Shown here piece after piece: positions 33,870 to 45,340 of a stretch of 64,000 nucleotides of DNA. The number at the start of each line of letters is the position of its first letter. Position 1 is the stretch's first letter. Source of the stretch: Whitmania pigra. Lineage: Eukaryota; Annelida; Clitellata; Hirudinida; Haemopidae. Position numbers and translations under genes: made by a program. Location of the stretch: contig JAJTWR010000314.1 in NCBI GenBank assembly GCA_021613335.1, forward strand, positions 680,001-744,000. The letters are read 5' to 3'. The notes beneath the pieces were generated by a model. That model saw only the letters and a list, made by a program, of their open reading frames with translations. It ran no database searches and was not told the DNA's origin.

Positions 33870-35236
33870 TCACATGCATGGACTTATTGTAGCAAATGTC
33901 TTCATTGAAATCTTCAATCTGTTACAAAAACTCTTGGAACACCGCTCAAAAGCTTGGAACAAAATAGGTACACTTTTGATAATACTGTCAGTTATCAGTC
34001 TTTTGCATTCTACATCCATTCCTCCCACTCAGATCTGACAATTGTCAACGATTTGTAGTTGCAGTTTGGATGTTGGACCACCCGGGATGATTGCAATGTG
34101 ACGTCCGCTTGAGTTGAGCATCTTTTTTAACTGACTCCTCATCATGAGCAGTCATTGCATCCATGATCAACAGCGAGCTCTTTGAAAAGAATTTTCCCGG
34201 TCTCGTTTGAGAACATTTCTGAATCCAGAGCTTCATTGCTGCTGTGTTCATCCAGCCTTTTTCGTTGCAGTGAACAACAACGCTAGCTGGGAATTTTTCG
34301 CAAGGCATTGTCTCTTGATAATCAACTTCGGTTTTGGCTTGGTGCCATCCGCAGAGTATACAAGTACACTGTGAAACATGTCCGTTAATAACCACTTGTT
34401 GTTATTGCCATAGTTTTGGCGCCAGGTGCTTCTACTGTTCTCGTGGCGGAAATGTCGAAAGCTCTCTTCCTTTGTTACAAAACCCCTAGCTTTAGAATCT
34501 AAAGGTCCTCAACTTTTTTTTCGCCGCGGACCGGTCAATGCCTGATAATTTTACCGCGGACCGGAGGCGGAGGGGGGTGCAGTGGAGTTGAATATTACGT
34601 AATAAAATTACAAAAATTAATTATATAATTTCCTGCACGATTGGAGCCTGGTGAAGTTATGGGGCGAAGTTCAGTGTCCCACAATGAAAATGAAAAAAGA
34701 TAATAATGAAATTACTTCACTGTAATCACTTAATTACATTATTTTAAATTAAAAATTTAATTTAATTAAAAAGTGTATCATTTTTTTGGTAAGTTAATCG
34801 CTATTCTTAAAATGTTACAAAAGCAGACTCAATAATTTTACCGAACACGCTAAGAAAGAGATGGCAGTGGTTGTTCTCAAGACCTACAAACTATTTTAAT
34901 TGTTTTAATGAAATGGAAATAATTTATTGTTCCTTGGGCGGCCCGGTATCTATTTGATTCACGGACCCGGGGTTGAGAACCACTGCTTTAGATCAGACTT
35001 TGGCCACTTCGCATTTTGGCCATGGCATGCACGTTTTCTCGGATTCAGTTTCTCAAGCAAGCATTACTTTTTTCTCCATTCTCGAACCAACACCTCGTTA
35101 ACGTTGAAATCCCGAGCAGCTGCTCTGTTACCTTTGTCTTTTGCCGCAGAAACGACTTGAAGCTTGTAGGCAGCAGTGTACGAGTTACTTTTATCAGCCA
35201 CTTTCTTAACCACGTCGATATTTCAATCAAGAGCAC
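33870..35236 (-). pseudogene. pogo/Tigger-like transposase relic
   Basis: N-terminal segment (35190-34986): 'SSYTAAYKLQVVSAAKDKGN', 'AARDFNVNEVLVREWRKK', 'PRKRACHGQNAKWP', a pogo/jerky-type helix-turn-helix. C-terminal segment (34489-33990): 'SVVVHCNEKGWMNTAAMKLW', 'FFSKSSLLIMDAMTAHDEE' (DDE catalytic Asp in MDAM), then in another frame 'AIIPGGPTSKLQ' and 'RSEWEEWM'. Multiple frameshifts and a MITE insertion at 34498-34985. The motif order identifies the pogo superfamily, whose relatives include CENP-B and Jerky. Confidence 0.8.
34498..34985. mobile_element. hAT-type MITE (488 bp) inserted in the pogo relic
   Basis: Left end TCTAAAGGTCCTCAACTTTT followed by CGCCGCGGACCGG; right end CCCGGGGTTGAGAACCACTG. 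Flanked by CTTTAGAA (34490-34497) and CTTTAGAT (34986-34993), an 8-bp target duplication with one mismatch, as hAT elements produce. Non-coding. Confidence 0.85.
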
Positions 35237-36014
35237 TTCTATCTATACATCACTGTATCTATGACTTCAAGCGCTCATCCAACAGAAGATTTTTTGACAA
35301 CTTTAACATTTAATTGTTTTATATATTAGAAACTGCTTCAATTTAATATTTTAATTTTCGGCATTTATTTCTTGCTTTGCGTAATGTCATAACATAACAA
35401 TTATGTATAGAGGTTAAGAAGACCTAGACATGTACAATAACCACTCGGACACTTTGCATAATTCATCTATGTTTCTCATTAAATTTGAACACTATTTGGA
35501 CATAATGATTAAATAAAAAATAAATCTAATTAAAATGTATAATTACGTGATTATTGGTTAAATATAAAAATGCCTGCATGTTAAAGAAAAATGCGTCTGT
35601 TGGTGCTATTTATAAGAATTTTTTACACAAATTGGAAAAATTGCGTGTTAAATTTGTCTGCTGTTAATTTCGTGAAAATACGGTATTTAATAGATCTTCT
35701 AAACATATTTTTAAATTTATTTTGTTTTTCAGTTTTATTTACACACAAAAGATATAAATAATATGCAATGTAAATTCGATTTATTTTCTAATAATGCAAT
35801 TTTGTTTAACGTTATTTTTATTCAAACGCATTATTAATCATTTTAATATGTCCTTTGGAATTCTTTTATCCAGTTGAGTAAGCAGGACTGTTGACCATCA
35901 TTCTTTATTTAAAACCACGTACATTCACCTTGTCTGTTTTAAAACAAATAAAAAGAACAGAATAAAAAAAAGTATATGCTGAAAACTATTTTTATAAAAT
36001 AATTAAAAATAAAA
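35237..36014. other. Intergenic, AT-rich
   Basis: No coding region supported. On the minus strand this should include the 3' UTR of the small secreted peptide gene; TTTATT motifs (AATAAA on the minus strand) occur around 35,820 and 35,905. Confidence 0.4.
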
Positions 36015-36407
36015 TTAAAAAATGAAATAATAAAAATGCAGCTCACAGCATTTGTCAATAAAACAGACGTAGGGAAGCTCGCACCACTTAGTCAACTGAA
36101 ATCGGATAATTTTAGAATAATTTAAAATTATGTTTTCAATAATAAATTGCAAAGTTTATAAATTTGTTACTATATTGCAGGATTCTCCTGGAACTATCTC
36201 AAATCCAGGCAGAGCCTCAGAAACTGTTTAAAAACAATGTAACTATTTTAGCAAACTTCCTTTTAAATGACGTCATCGCATGTTAGTAAAATTATATTAA
36301 ATTTTAGAATAATTACTTTAAAAATATATAACGCGGAGAACCAATAACCAACCCATGACGCAGGCTAGCATCAGGATCGCAAGCAGGAAAACACAGGCAG
36401 CCTTCAT
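36015..36407 (-). CDS. Predicted small secreted cysteine-rich peptide, three exons, 62 aa
   Basis: Exon 1 36407-36353 encodes a near-perfect signal peptide, MKAACVFLLAILMLACVM, and ends ATGG|GTTGGT. Exon 2 36223-36171 (acceptor TTTTTAAACAG, donor ATA|GTAACA) encodes 'GVSEALPGFEIVPGESCNI'. Exon 3 36095-36015 (acceptor TTTCAG) encodes 'LTKWCELPYVCFIDKCCELH' and stops shortly after. Phases 1 and 0 match, totalling 189 nt. The mature part has five cysteines spaced C-x6-C-x5-C-x4-CC. A signal/pro/mature exon arrangement with a disulfide-rich end is typical of secreted peptides. I assign no function. The odd cysteine count suggests a dimer or a wrong exon border. Confidence 0.5.
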
Positions 36408-36429
36408 CTTTGGAGATGTCTGAGCATCA

Positions 36430-36745
36430 GTGATGGTTGTCCTTATATTCAGTTGGTACACAATTGGACAGTGTATAACTAATAAATTGAAATTAAATAA
36501 TACATAAATAATTACGTTGCTTGGCGAACGTAAAAAAGATGCATATCTTTGTTCTCTGACATAAACAAATGACAACAGTAATAGTGACCAGGATGATGAA
36601 TTCGACGACGACGACGATGATGATGATATTCAATTGGCACACAATGGTTACTTTATAACTAATAAATTGAAACTAAATAACACATAAATAATTTGGTTGG
36701 CGATCGTAGAAAGAAGATGCAGGTCTCTGTTCATTGTTGTCTTCA
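36430..36745. repeat. Imperfect direct duplication upstream of the peptide gene
   Basis: Unit 1 (about 36438-36555) and unit 2 (about 36628-36740) share ATAACTAATAAATTGAAA, ACATAAATAATT and TTGGCGA followed by CGTA. GAC/GAT-rich simple repeats separate and follow the units. On the minus strand this is the upstream or promoter region of the small peptide gene. Confidence 0.75.
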
Positions 36746-37489
36746 TTAATAATGACGACGACGATGAAGATGATGAGGAAGAAGAGGAGGACAATGATGA
36801 AAAGGTTTTGCCCGTTTTAGAATATTTTTATATTAGAAAACAAGATTGACGCCCTGTTGTTTTCAATTCATTTTCTGAGTAATTCTTTTTATTAAACTCA
36901 AGAACAATTATCGTAAAGGGCTTAATTTATGAAATTTGTAGTTGGATGTTAAAACAGTAAATATTCAGTTAACAAATGGTTGTATTATCTGCACAAACCA
37001 TACTTATGCAATTCTTATTGTCTGCTATTGAGCAACGATCACTTGCTGATAACTCGCTAAAATGGGATATTGGATATCGAATCGGATCTTCTAAAATTTA
37101 TGGGATCTCTTATTGAGAGTTTGGCATTTGGTATGGATTTTTTGCTATGGAATATTTTGCTTAGAATGATTCCAAATGTAACAATGCAGTATGATCAGAA
37201 AGTAGCTCCATATTTTTAATTTATTTCTGAACTACATTTCTTTAAAAAAATGAATAAGAGATGAAAGTGTATCACATGGAGTTTTATTTAAATTGAATGT
37301 GGTAATAGTTATTATTATGTTGGTAGCGATAACATGATCATCATCATCAGCAACAACCTCACCATCACCACCATCATCATCATCATTAACACCCAAATAT
37401 TACTATCGTAACTCAGCCATGACTCATAACAAATTACTTAAAATTACTTTCCGGTCACCCTGAATAATTAAATGCAGGAATTAATTATA
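36746..37489. other. Intergenic with simple repeats
   Basis: GA/GAC-rich tract at about 36,755-36,800 and (CAT/CAC)n at 37,338-37,388. No gene seen. Confidence 0.6.
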
Positions 37490-38560
37490 GTTTTAAGTAA
37501 CCACCATTGATGACGATATGAAGGTTGTGAAAAAGCAAGATTTTTATATTTTAAATTTTTTTGATGAATGACAATATCATTTTTATTGATGTTCTGTTGA
37601 ACTTGATGGTACGAAAGCTGTCGAACTTTGTGCAGGTGTTCCTCAGTGCAAAATATCGACATTCAAAATGCATAATGCAGTCAATAATCATAGATTATTC
37701 CGTTATTTACGCTTTCAATCATTGGTTTTATTGCAGTTAGAACTGAAGGCTTACTAACTCATATGAAGATTAGTTTAAAGTTGAATATTCAAAATAGAAA
37801 TAAAAGTAATTACACAACGAAGTGTGTTAGTATAGTTAAACACATATTTAATGAATTTGTAAATCATTTTGCAGATTCTCAGATATGTACTATCGCCGCT
37901 TGCAACAAAACCGGTATGTTAAATGTAGACATATCTATAATTAAAATTTTTAAATAAAACGTACTTAGATATTATTTATCCTAAGCCATACCATTTAAAT
38001 TTTATTGACCAATTTATCCATAAATTTTTTTTAAATTAAAAACTGTGGGCATTGTAACGAATTCAGCTGAACTGTTGCTCAAGTATATGGACCTCGAAGT
38101 AGACCCATGCGAAGATTTCTATCAATTTACCTGCACTGGCTACAGCATCATTTGCAAAATATTTTTGCTCACTTGAGCCTTAATGTGTTCTCGATATATC
38201 TTGATATCGTTGGTATTATATTATTATTACTTTAATATAAAGGTTTGTATCATTTAAATTCAAATAACTTATCGTGACAAATAGATTGAAAGTAAGTTTT
38301 TACATTTACAGTGTCAGCTTGCTCTACCAGCCATTATAAATGAGACGAATACGGAAGCCTTGAAAAATATATTTGAAAAAGTTTGTTAATTTCAATACAA
38401 ATAGGATGTATATAAATATATACAAATTTATTGTTATAATAACATATCTTTGTAGAACAACGTTATAATGTCATATATTTATAGACATATATTTATTTAG
38501 AGATATTTATGTACATTATAATTAGTTTCATTTTGTACTATTTAATGTTACTATTTTATT
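37490..38560 (+). pseudogene. M13 peptidase fragment C (broken third copy)
   Basis: The upstream block (37500-37710) matches that of copies A and B, but exon 1 with the promoter core and most of intron 1 is deleted, joining CTTTCAATCATT directly to the intron 1 end. Exon 2 (37736-37804) and exon 3 (37874-37913) remain. Exon 4 starts at 38068 and breaks after 'DFYQFTC' at about 38,132, where it fuses to L2 sequence (CACTGGCTAC) from intron 7. Exons 5-7 are gone. Exon 8 follows (about 38,313-38,381) and carries copy-B-specific bases. Intron 8 sequence continues to about 38,560, then homology ends. Not translatable into a peptidase. Confidence 0.85.
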
Positions 38561-38835
38561 AAATATACCTCCTTTCTATCCTTTCCTAGTATGAAAACAT
38601 AAAAGCGTCATTGAAACCTCAACAATGACACTGATATGACACAATTAATCGAGACTGTAAAACAATGTCCATTCTAATTACACATAAGTGCGGAAGACTA
38701 TTTTAGGCGTCGTCACAGACATAGAGTGGCACAGTTGAGATTTTATGTCAAAGCTGAATCTCATTCTTTGGGCGGGATTTCAAGAAAGTTTTGGATCCAT
38801 TAATAAACTGTTTGGAGTCGAACTTGTTGCGGCGT

Positions 38836-39445
38836 GTAAATCATTGGTTTACAACCTTTTTTGGCTGAGGACCAGAAACAGTTCGGAGAACCTCCGGAGG
38901 CCAAGCGAATGAGACCGTGTAAAATAGATTCTAAATTTCATACCTCATCAACATCAAGACAACGCAAACATTTAGACACATATGCAGAAGAATAAAGACA
39001 AAGTTGTGAACTAGATGGGCTGATGTTCATAGTAAATCTTGACATTTTTAAGTTAATGACACAACGTGACAGCTGAGGCTGCACGTCTGAGCTTTGAGGT
39101 ATCAAGCGGTTCGTAGTTTGCATAACGATGGAAAATAATCGAACAGCAAAAATGGCTGAGGCTGCAGAGGTCCACTGAGTCGAGGTGTATCACGACGCCC
39201 TCTAAGATGATTGGTGGGGCATAGCTCTCACGACGTGGAACTAGCCAGTGACTCAGCTGTTTGTTAGTCCAGTGAGAAAGAATATTTTTAAATTTAGAGA
39301 TGTACGTCTCTGTGCTTCCTCCTCCACAACCTTACGAAAATTGACTGAAGGAACTATTTGTTCATTTTTCTTGTCATCCTTCGCGGTCCACTTGACGGCT
39401 GGTCGAGGGCCTGATGTGGCCCGCGGATTGGAAGTTGTTGTATAA
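38836..39445. mobile_element. Probable hAT-like non-autonomous element
   Basis: The left side ATTGGTTTACAACCTTTTTT with GGCTGAGGACC and the right side GGCCCGCGGATTGGAAGTTG resemble hAT-Charlie ends (compare 34498). Exact borders and target duplication are not resolved. The inside is non-coding. Confidence 0.45.
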
Positions 39446-40774
39446 AAGATAGATTTTATGTTTATTATTCGAAAGACATTGCTTATTTTAATTTTACCAT
39501 GGCTTCTGCGCTATTAAATGTTATCAATGTTTTTGAGTTGGTCCTATTAGCGAGCAATAAATATCGACAAAATATTAAGTAAACATTTTTTTTGAGTTGG
39601 GAAAAATGCTCCCACTATTTTGCCTTCGACACGTCCCTGTGTGGTATGTTCTGCAAAGCTCATTGAGTAAAACAAACTCGGTTCAGAAACTGAATAAAAT
39701 CATCAAAAATGAAAATCTCAAATTTATATTAAACTAATTCCATTTGAAGTTCCGCCACTGTTAGACACGCGAAACTTGAAATGCTGAGCGATCCTGAAAT
39801 ATTTCATTTGCCGGGTCGCACGTCCAGAGCTATTTAAAGGACCCTCGAGCAGCCAAGACACTTTTAGACTGCTTGAACCAGACTGTCGCATTCCACTCTG
39901 TCATGTTGGAGACGGATGCAGTACGATTATACTCTGCAATGATATTAAACAGATCCCTGGAATGTGTTTATGAGCTTGCAAATACCTAAAGCCTCGTTAC
40001 TTGTTATCCTTCCTATTGATAGTTACGAGAATCGTTTGTGCTTCCCTAAAGTATTCTTTTGAAATAAAAGGTTCGATTGTTGACAAATGTGAATGGACCG
40101 CACACCACTCGGTTGATAATGAAATGGGTCAAGAATAATGTGAATTATGGTGCAGATTCATTAAAGCAAAGCCTAACGAGGTCACAAAGTCCTAGTTAAA
40201 GAACGAGCTCATCAATAAAACCTATTAAATAGTAATAAATCACTCGCTGTCAGTTTTCTCATTTTTAATTAGAACAAATTAAAACAACAGCTTATGATCA
40301 TTTGATAATTTGTCATAAGTAGTTTTATAATTATTATTAATGTCCTTAATTAAAAGTAAATCAATTTTAAGATAAATTAAATCTGCACCCATGCTTTCTT
40401 AAGCCATCCCCTTTTTGGTCATATCGTCTTCATTTAGGCGTTTATTGCTGAATGATTTGGGATGACTGATCGGGATAGAATTTGTAGTTGCGGTAATTAT
40501 AGATTCACACAGGAAATATCTAATAATTATTTACTGAGAATAGCGTCTGACGACAGATTTATCAAATCGGGTGACAATCGCCTAGCTGAATAATTTAGGG
40601 AAGAGAATTGTATTGTGTTACATGGCTAGGTGGGCAGCTGACGTCACTAGCGAAGATTATTAACATGATTGTGAAGCTAACATTTCAGTGTTAGGCCTTA
40701 GTCATGAGATCGTGCCTTAGTTCCAAATATTTTGAATGTCGCAGCCTGTGTGCGCCGTGTGGCCTCTGCTCTCG
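39446..40774. other. Intergenic upstream of tropomyosin, no gene supported
   Basis: Mixed-composition sequence. Probably holds distal regulatory sequence of the tropomyosin gene, but I can point to no specific element. Confidence 0.4.
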
Positions 40775-40921
40775 TATATTTAAGACTTTATCTCACGGAT
40801 TCGTCAGGTGGTTTTTCAAAGCAGAGCGCAGCTTGCAGTGTGTCTAGGATATAATTTCGATAACTCTTCATTTGATAAAAGGTTTTTATCCTCCTAACAC
40901 TCAGGATATCGAAGCCAACAA
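40775..40921 (+). promoter_or_regulatory. Putative TATA box and 5' UTR exon of the tropomyosin gene
   Basis: TATATTTAA at 40775-40783, then about 30 bases to a likely start near 40,805-40,815. A non-coding exon would end at AACAA|GTGAGT (donor at 40922). The matching acceptor is AAACGAAAG at 41161-41169, nine bases before the ATG. TATA spacing and the good donor support this; the transcription start itself is inferred. Confidence 0.5.
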
Positions 40922-41177
40922 GTGAGTGTTTCTCGTTCCTAAACTCTTTTTTTTTTGCGATCGATCGACGTAACGTTGAGTGAATGTAATTGAGAAGTGG
41001 GTATTTCTATATCGATTGCCATTCTGCGCATCTAGAGCTAACGCTTGACGAGTAACTGCGAATATTTTAAGCTTAAAGTTGATAAGCGTTGCGTTTAAGC
41101 GAGTTTATTCTTTGACACTATCACTCATATCTCACATTGACCTTTCCATTTGTTTGTTTAAACGAAAGATAACGTAA

Positions 41178-44100
41178 ATGATGTCATCAACTCCAATGGC
41201 CATCCTGAAGATGAAGATGCAAGCCCTCAGAGATGAGGTGGACAAGTACAAAGACATGCTGGAAGACAAGTGCAGAGATTATGATGAAGAAAAGCGCAAG
41301 AGAAGTGCTGTTAGTGCCATTCTTTTAGATGATTTTATGGGTGTAGTTAATAGGTAATTAAGTACAATAATAGTAATAATAATAATATAATATTAGTTTA
41401 ATTTTACTAATTTAAAACGTTTGAATGCTCATTTTATATGAATTAAATTTTAAATTAAATATTTTCTATTGTTCTTTTAATTACTTTAATGTTTGATAAT
41501 TTGAGTGTCATTATGCACTTTGAAGATATTTGCCTTAATACATATCACCTACTTGTGATATCTTGATCAAACCCAGCCCATCGGAATTAAAATTATTGAT
41601 AATGAACTTAATTGTCTCGTCAATTCTCGGCAATTAGTCTGGACTCAGCAGAAATTTTAAATAATTGCTGGCAATTACAGTAATACTAATTGCAGTAATA
41701 CATTTCTGGCACAGGTCACATATTGCCAACAAAATGTTAATATTTAAGCCACTTTATTAAATTATAACTACTTTTTGCAACAATAACTAGTGTTAACAAT
41801 TTGTTAATGATTCAATCGGTTTAAGATATGTAAATAACATTTGCATCAACAATATTAATCAAGAAAAATAAAGATTTAATCTTAGTCAGTAGGTTCTAAG
41901 GTCGCCTGTTTTTCATGTTTGTCCAGCTGGAGTTGGAAATCGAAAGTCTCCAGAGGAAGGTAGGGCTGGTTGAAGAGGAGAACGACCAGAATGTCTCGAA
42001 ACTTCATGATGCTCAGGCCAAACTCAGCTCACTTTCAAGCATTGCAGACGAACACGACAGGTGGGAGGATTTTGTGGGAATGAATGTCATTCACTTCTTT
42101 TCATTCACGGAATTCACACCTTTTCAAACTAATTCTCCTGTGAATCATTCGAAGAATGTGCTGGGCAAATCCTAATCATCTAGTTATGAACTAGAAATTT
42201 ACTTTAAATAAACAGCTATGGAATTCAAAACAAACAATTACCATTGTTTGACTTTTGCATCATTGCAGTTGTTATAAACGAATGTATGTCGATACCATTT
42301 ATTTTTTGGTGCACTTCAGATTGGTTGCAATTCATGACTTTTGAATCTGTTTGCTGTCACTTTTAATGTAGATTAACAATTACAGTTATCTAGTTTGGAC
42401 AAAAAAAACTACATGTTCTTTTTCCTAATGATAAGACACATTTTGTAAACAGTTTTTTGCAAGCATGTAAAGCTAAGGCCAATTTAGTGCAATTTGATTT
42501 TGGATCAAGCGAACAAACACGAACAATAATTCAGAATTACTCATCCTAATGTAATCAATAATATTTTGATTTCATCATGACTCTATTATTTTCTAAATCT
42601 GTAAATAGGAGCAGAAGGGTATTGGAGACCCAGCAGAATGCCGTCGAAGACAAACTCTCGGATCTCGAGAAGAAGCTCTGCGAGAGCAGAGAAGCCGAGA
42701 GAGAGGCGGAGAGGAAATACTCCGAGGTATTCTGAGAACATCCTGTCTGAGCTAAATAGGCAATCATTTTCCATCACCCTGTTGAACATTATTCATTGAT
42801 GATTAATGATGTTTGCTTACCTGTCACCTTTTAATTAGTGCCTGCAGGCTATTATGTTGTTGAACCGACCTCTGATTATCACAGAATGTATTTGATTATC
42901 TCATTGTTAATTAACTCATCATACTTCTAGGCCTCGAGGCGCATAGTCATCCTCGAAACAGAGTTGGAGAGAGCCGAGGAAAGAGCCGATTCCGCCGAAA
43001 CGTTGGTGACATTGATTTCCACAATTGTACCGTCTACTCTCGATTCGATAATTTCTTTTCGATGTAATAATTGCTAACTGTTTATCCGACGTGCCCAGCT
43101 AACGAAAAAAGAATTTCACTAAAATGTTTCAAACAAAAAGTGGCAGTGATGAGTGATTTTTAGAAACTTTCAATGCGACTTTCAATGAAACCTTCAGACA
43201 AACATTCAGAATCTTTATTTCCAAAATTATCTTTTAGGAAGTCCAAGAAATTGGAGGCAGACTTGATCACTTCCACAACACACCTCAAGTCTCTCGAGTT
43301 CAGTGAGGGAAAGGTGAACATTATTTATTGCTTGCTATTATTTATAACTAAACCTCTCCTACAGACCCATGAGCCAAGAATCAGCATACCGCACGAAATA
43401 ACTTATTATTATTTTTTTTTTATTATTACTATTATAATCTTAATTTTTATTTGCACTCCTTGTTAAATTTGTCACCAAGTTTGTAAATTCATGCATGATT
43501 TTATTTAAATTTCAACTCTGTGGTTCCAATATAAAATAATTAGTAACACTTGCCTCATTTCACTCGACTTTTTAAAATCAACAGCTCAGTGAAAAAGAAG
43601 AGACCTACGAGATCACCATTAGGGAGTTGGCAACTCGATTGAAGGAGGTAATTGACCGAGTTGACGTGAAGCAATCAAATGTCGTCATCATTGACTTCTC
43701 ATTATTCGACGCTATCCCTTTGAGATCTTGCTGTCATCATCGCATTCCTGGCGTTAATTGGCCATGAGCTCAGCCTACAAATTCAATTCGAGATGTTACC
43801 AATCATCAACATGACAGCCATTTCGTCACTTTGCTGTGACATTTGTTTATCCCAGCATTTTCATCTCGTCCTGAAACCAGTCGCTTAACAGATTCTCAAG
43901 CTCAGGAATGTAACAAATTTGCATAAAACTATCGAACTTCATCTCCGTGCTGTAAAACGAGATTCAAGGCCGGATCGAGTTTCTGCTGTTTGGGAATAAA
44001 TTTTATCCAATATTCTCTTCAACAGGTCGAGCTTCAGTGCTCAGAACACGAGAGGCAAGCGTCAAAATTCCAGAAGGAAGTCGAAAGAATGGAAGGTCAG

Positions 44101-44692
44101 AAGTTGTTAACTGCATTCCCATAAAATATATAAAATCAAATTTTGCTCCTGAAACGGAGAATAAATAGTCGATCTGCAGGATTACAGGATTACATATCTG
44201 ATTCAGTTCGCTCCAATTAAGGCACTAAGGATGTTTTGGAGTACAAAACTAAATAGAGGACGCATTCACTTTCAATTCATAATTGATGAAAGAACATTTG
44301 GCTTTGGCTGGTGTCATATAGAAAAGGAGAAATGCCAAACATGCAATAAATAAGCAGGCATCATGTTAGCTTGTGATGTTAGTGTTCCTTACAGAACTTC
44401 CATAAATGGGAAGTGTACTCGGCGCTAATGAATCCAATTTTTCTAGGCCATACACATATATATATGCACCACAAATCAAATTATCTTGGAAAAGAGATAT
44501 TTTTTCGATGGGAATTTAAGTTTAAGAAATAGCAGATATTAATTGTCAAACGAAATTACATTTTTATGAATATTAATTGCTAAATGACACTACATTTTCC
44601 AACTTGCAGAGGAACTCGAGAGGGAACGTGAGACGAGAAGGAGAGTGGAACAAGACATGGAGGCATGCTTCCAAGAACTTCAGACCATTTAA
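41178..44692 (+). CDS. TPM: Short-form (248 aa) tropomyosin, highly divergent
   Basis: Actin-binding coiled-coil protein. Exons 41178-41309, 41927-42060, 42609-42726, 42931-43001, 43238-43313, 43585-43647, 44026-44095, 44610-44692. Lengths after the first exon are 134, 118, 71, 76, 63, 70 and 83 coding nt. The first six equal the conserved lengths of animal tropomyosin exons 3-8. The 44-codon first exon corresponds to the alternative exon 1b of low-molecular-weight (cytoskeletal) forms, and 248 residues is their standard length. Matching landmarks: 'LETELERAEERADSAE' (family LERAEERAE), 'LKSLEFSEGK', 'LATRLKE', 'KFQKEVERMEG'. Heptad repeats run end to end with no Pro or Gly breaks of note. 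Sequence identity is low outside landmarks. The ending ACFQELQTI replaces the usual C-terminal overlap peptide. Confidence 0.9.
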
Positions 44693-45340
44693 AAGATTTA
44701 AAAGACACTGCCTTGAAAGACTTTATAGTGAATTGTTTGCAACGTTGATGTCATCGTTCTATTTTTGTTCACAGTGGACATTGTCGCCCAACATTGCGAT
44801 CCACCGCAACCACTAGTCTCATCCTGTTTTCCGTCCTCTCCGTTTTTTCAGACGTCACCTTCAGCTTTGCCCTGCTTCAGAACATTTCTCGTTGATCATG
44901 ACTCCCCGCATCTAATCGTGTCTCTTCTGTCGAGCCATTTTAAACTTATATTTATGCATAATCATTTATATTTTTATCTTCTGGCATGCACATAAACATC
45001 TTCAACAATTGACAAGAATCAATTTGGTTCCCCCAAGTTGCCTTCATCGTTTCGTATTTATGACGTTTGTCAATAGAATAAAGACACATAGGAATTCGTC
45101 TTCAAGTCTTTTGTTGCGAGGCCGCATCGGATGGCGAACGAAAGAAAGTCTTCCAAGTCAGAGTGAAAATGAACTCGGAAAAAGTCTTTTGATGTGAAAA
45201 CTTACCAGGCACAATCGTGAAGGCTTCAAAATATTGTGATGGCGGATGGATGTGAACATAAGGTGGATATTCCCTATAAAACAAATAATGTTCTGTGGAG
45301 ATGCACTTGACAAACCATCAACTAATCACAGGTCACAGAG
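44693..45340. other. Convergent 3' ends of tropomyosin and PICK1
   Basis: AATAAA at 45077-45082 on the plus strand could end the tropomyosin transcript. No additional gene seen; short ORFs here lack support. Confidence 0.5.

Noticed and set aside
33838..34038. Plus-strand ORF of 66 residues
   Set aside because: Antisense to the decayed C-terminal part of the pogo-like transposase.
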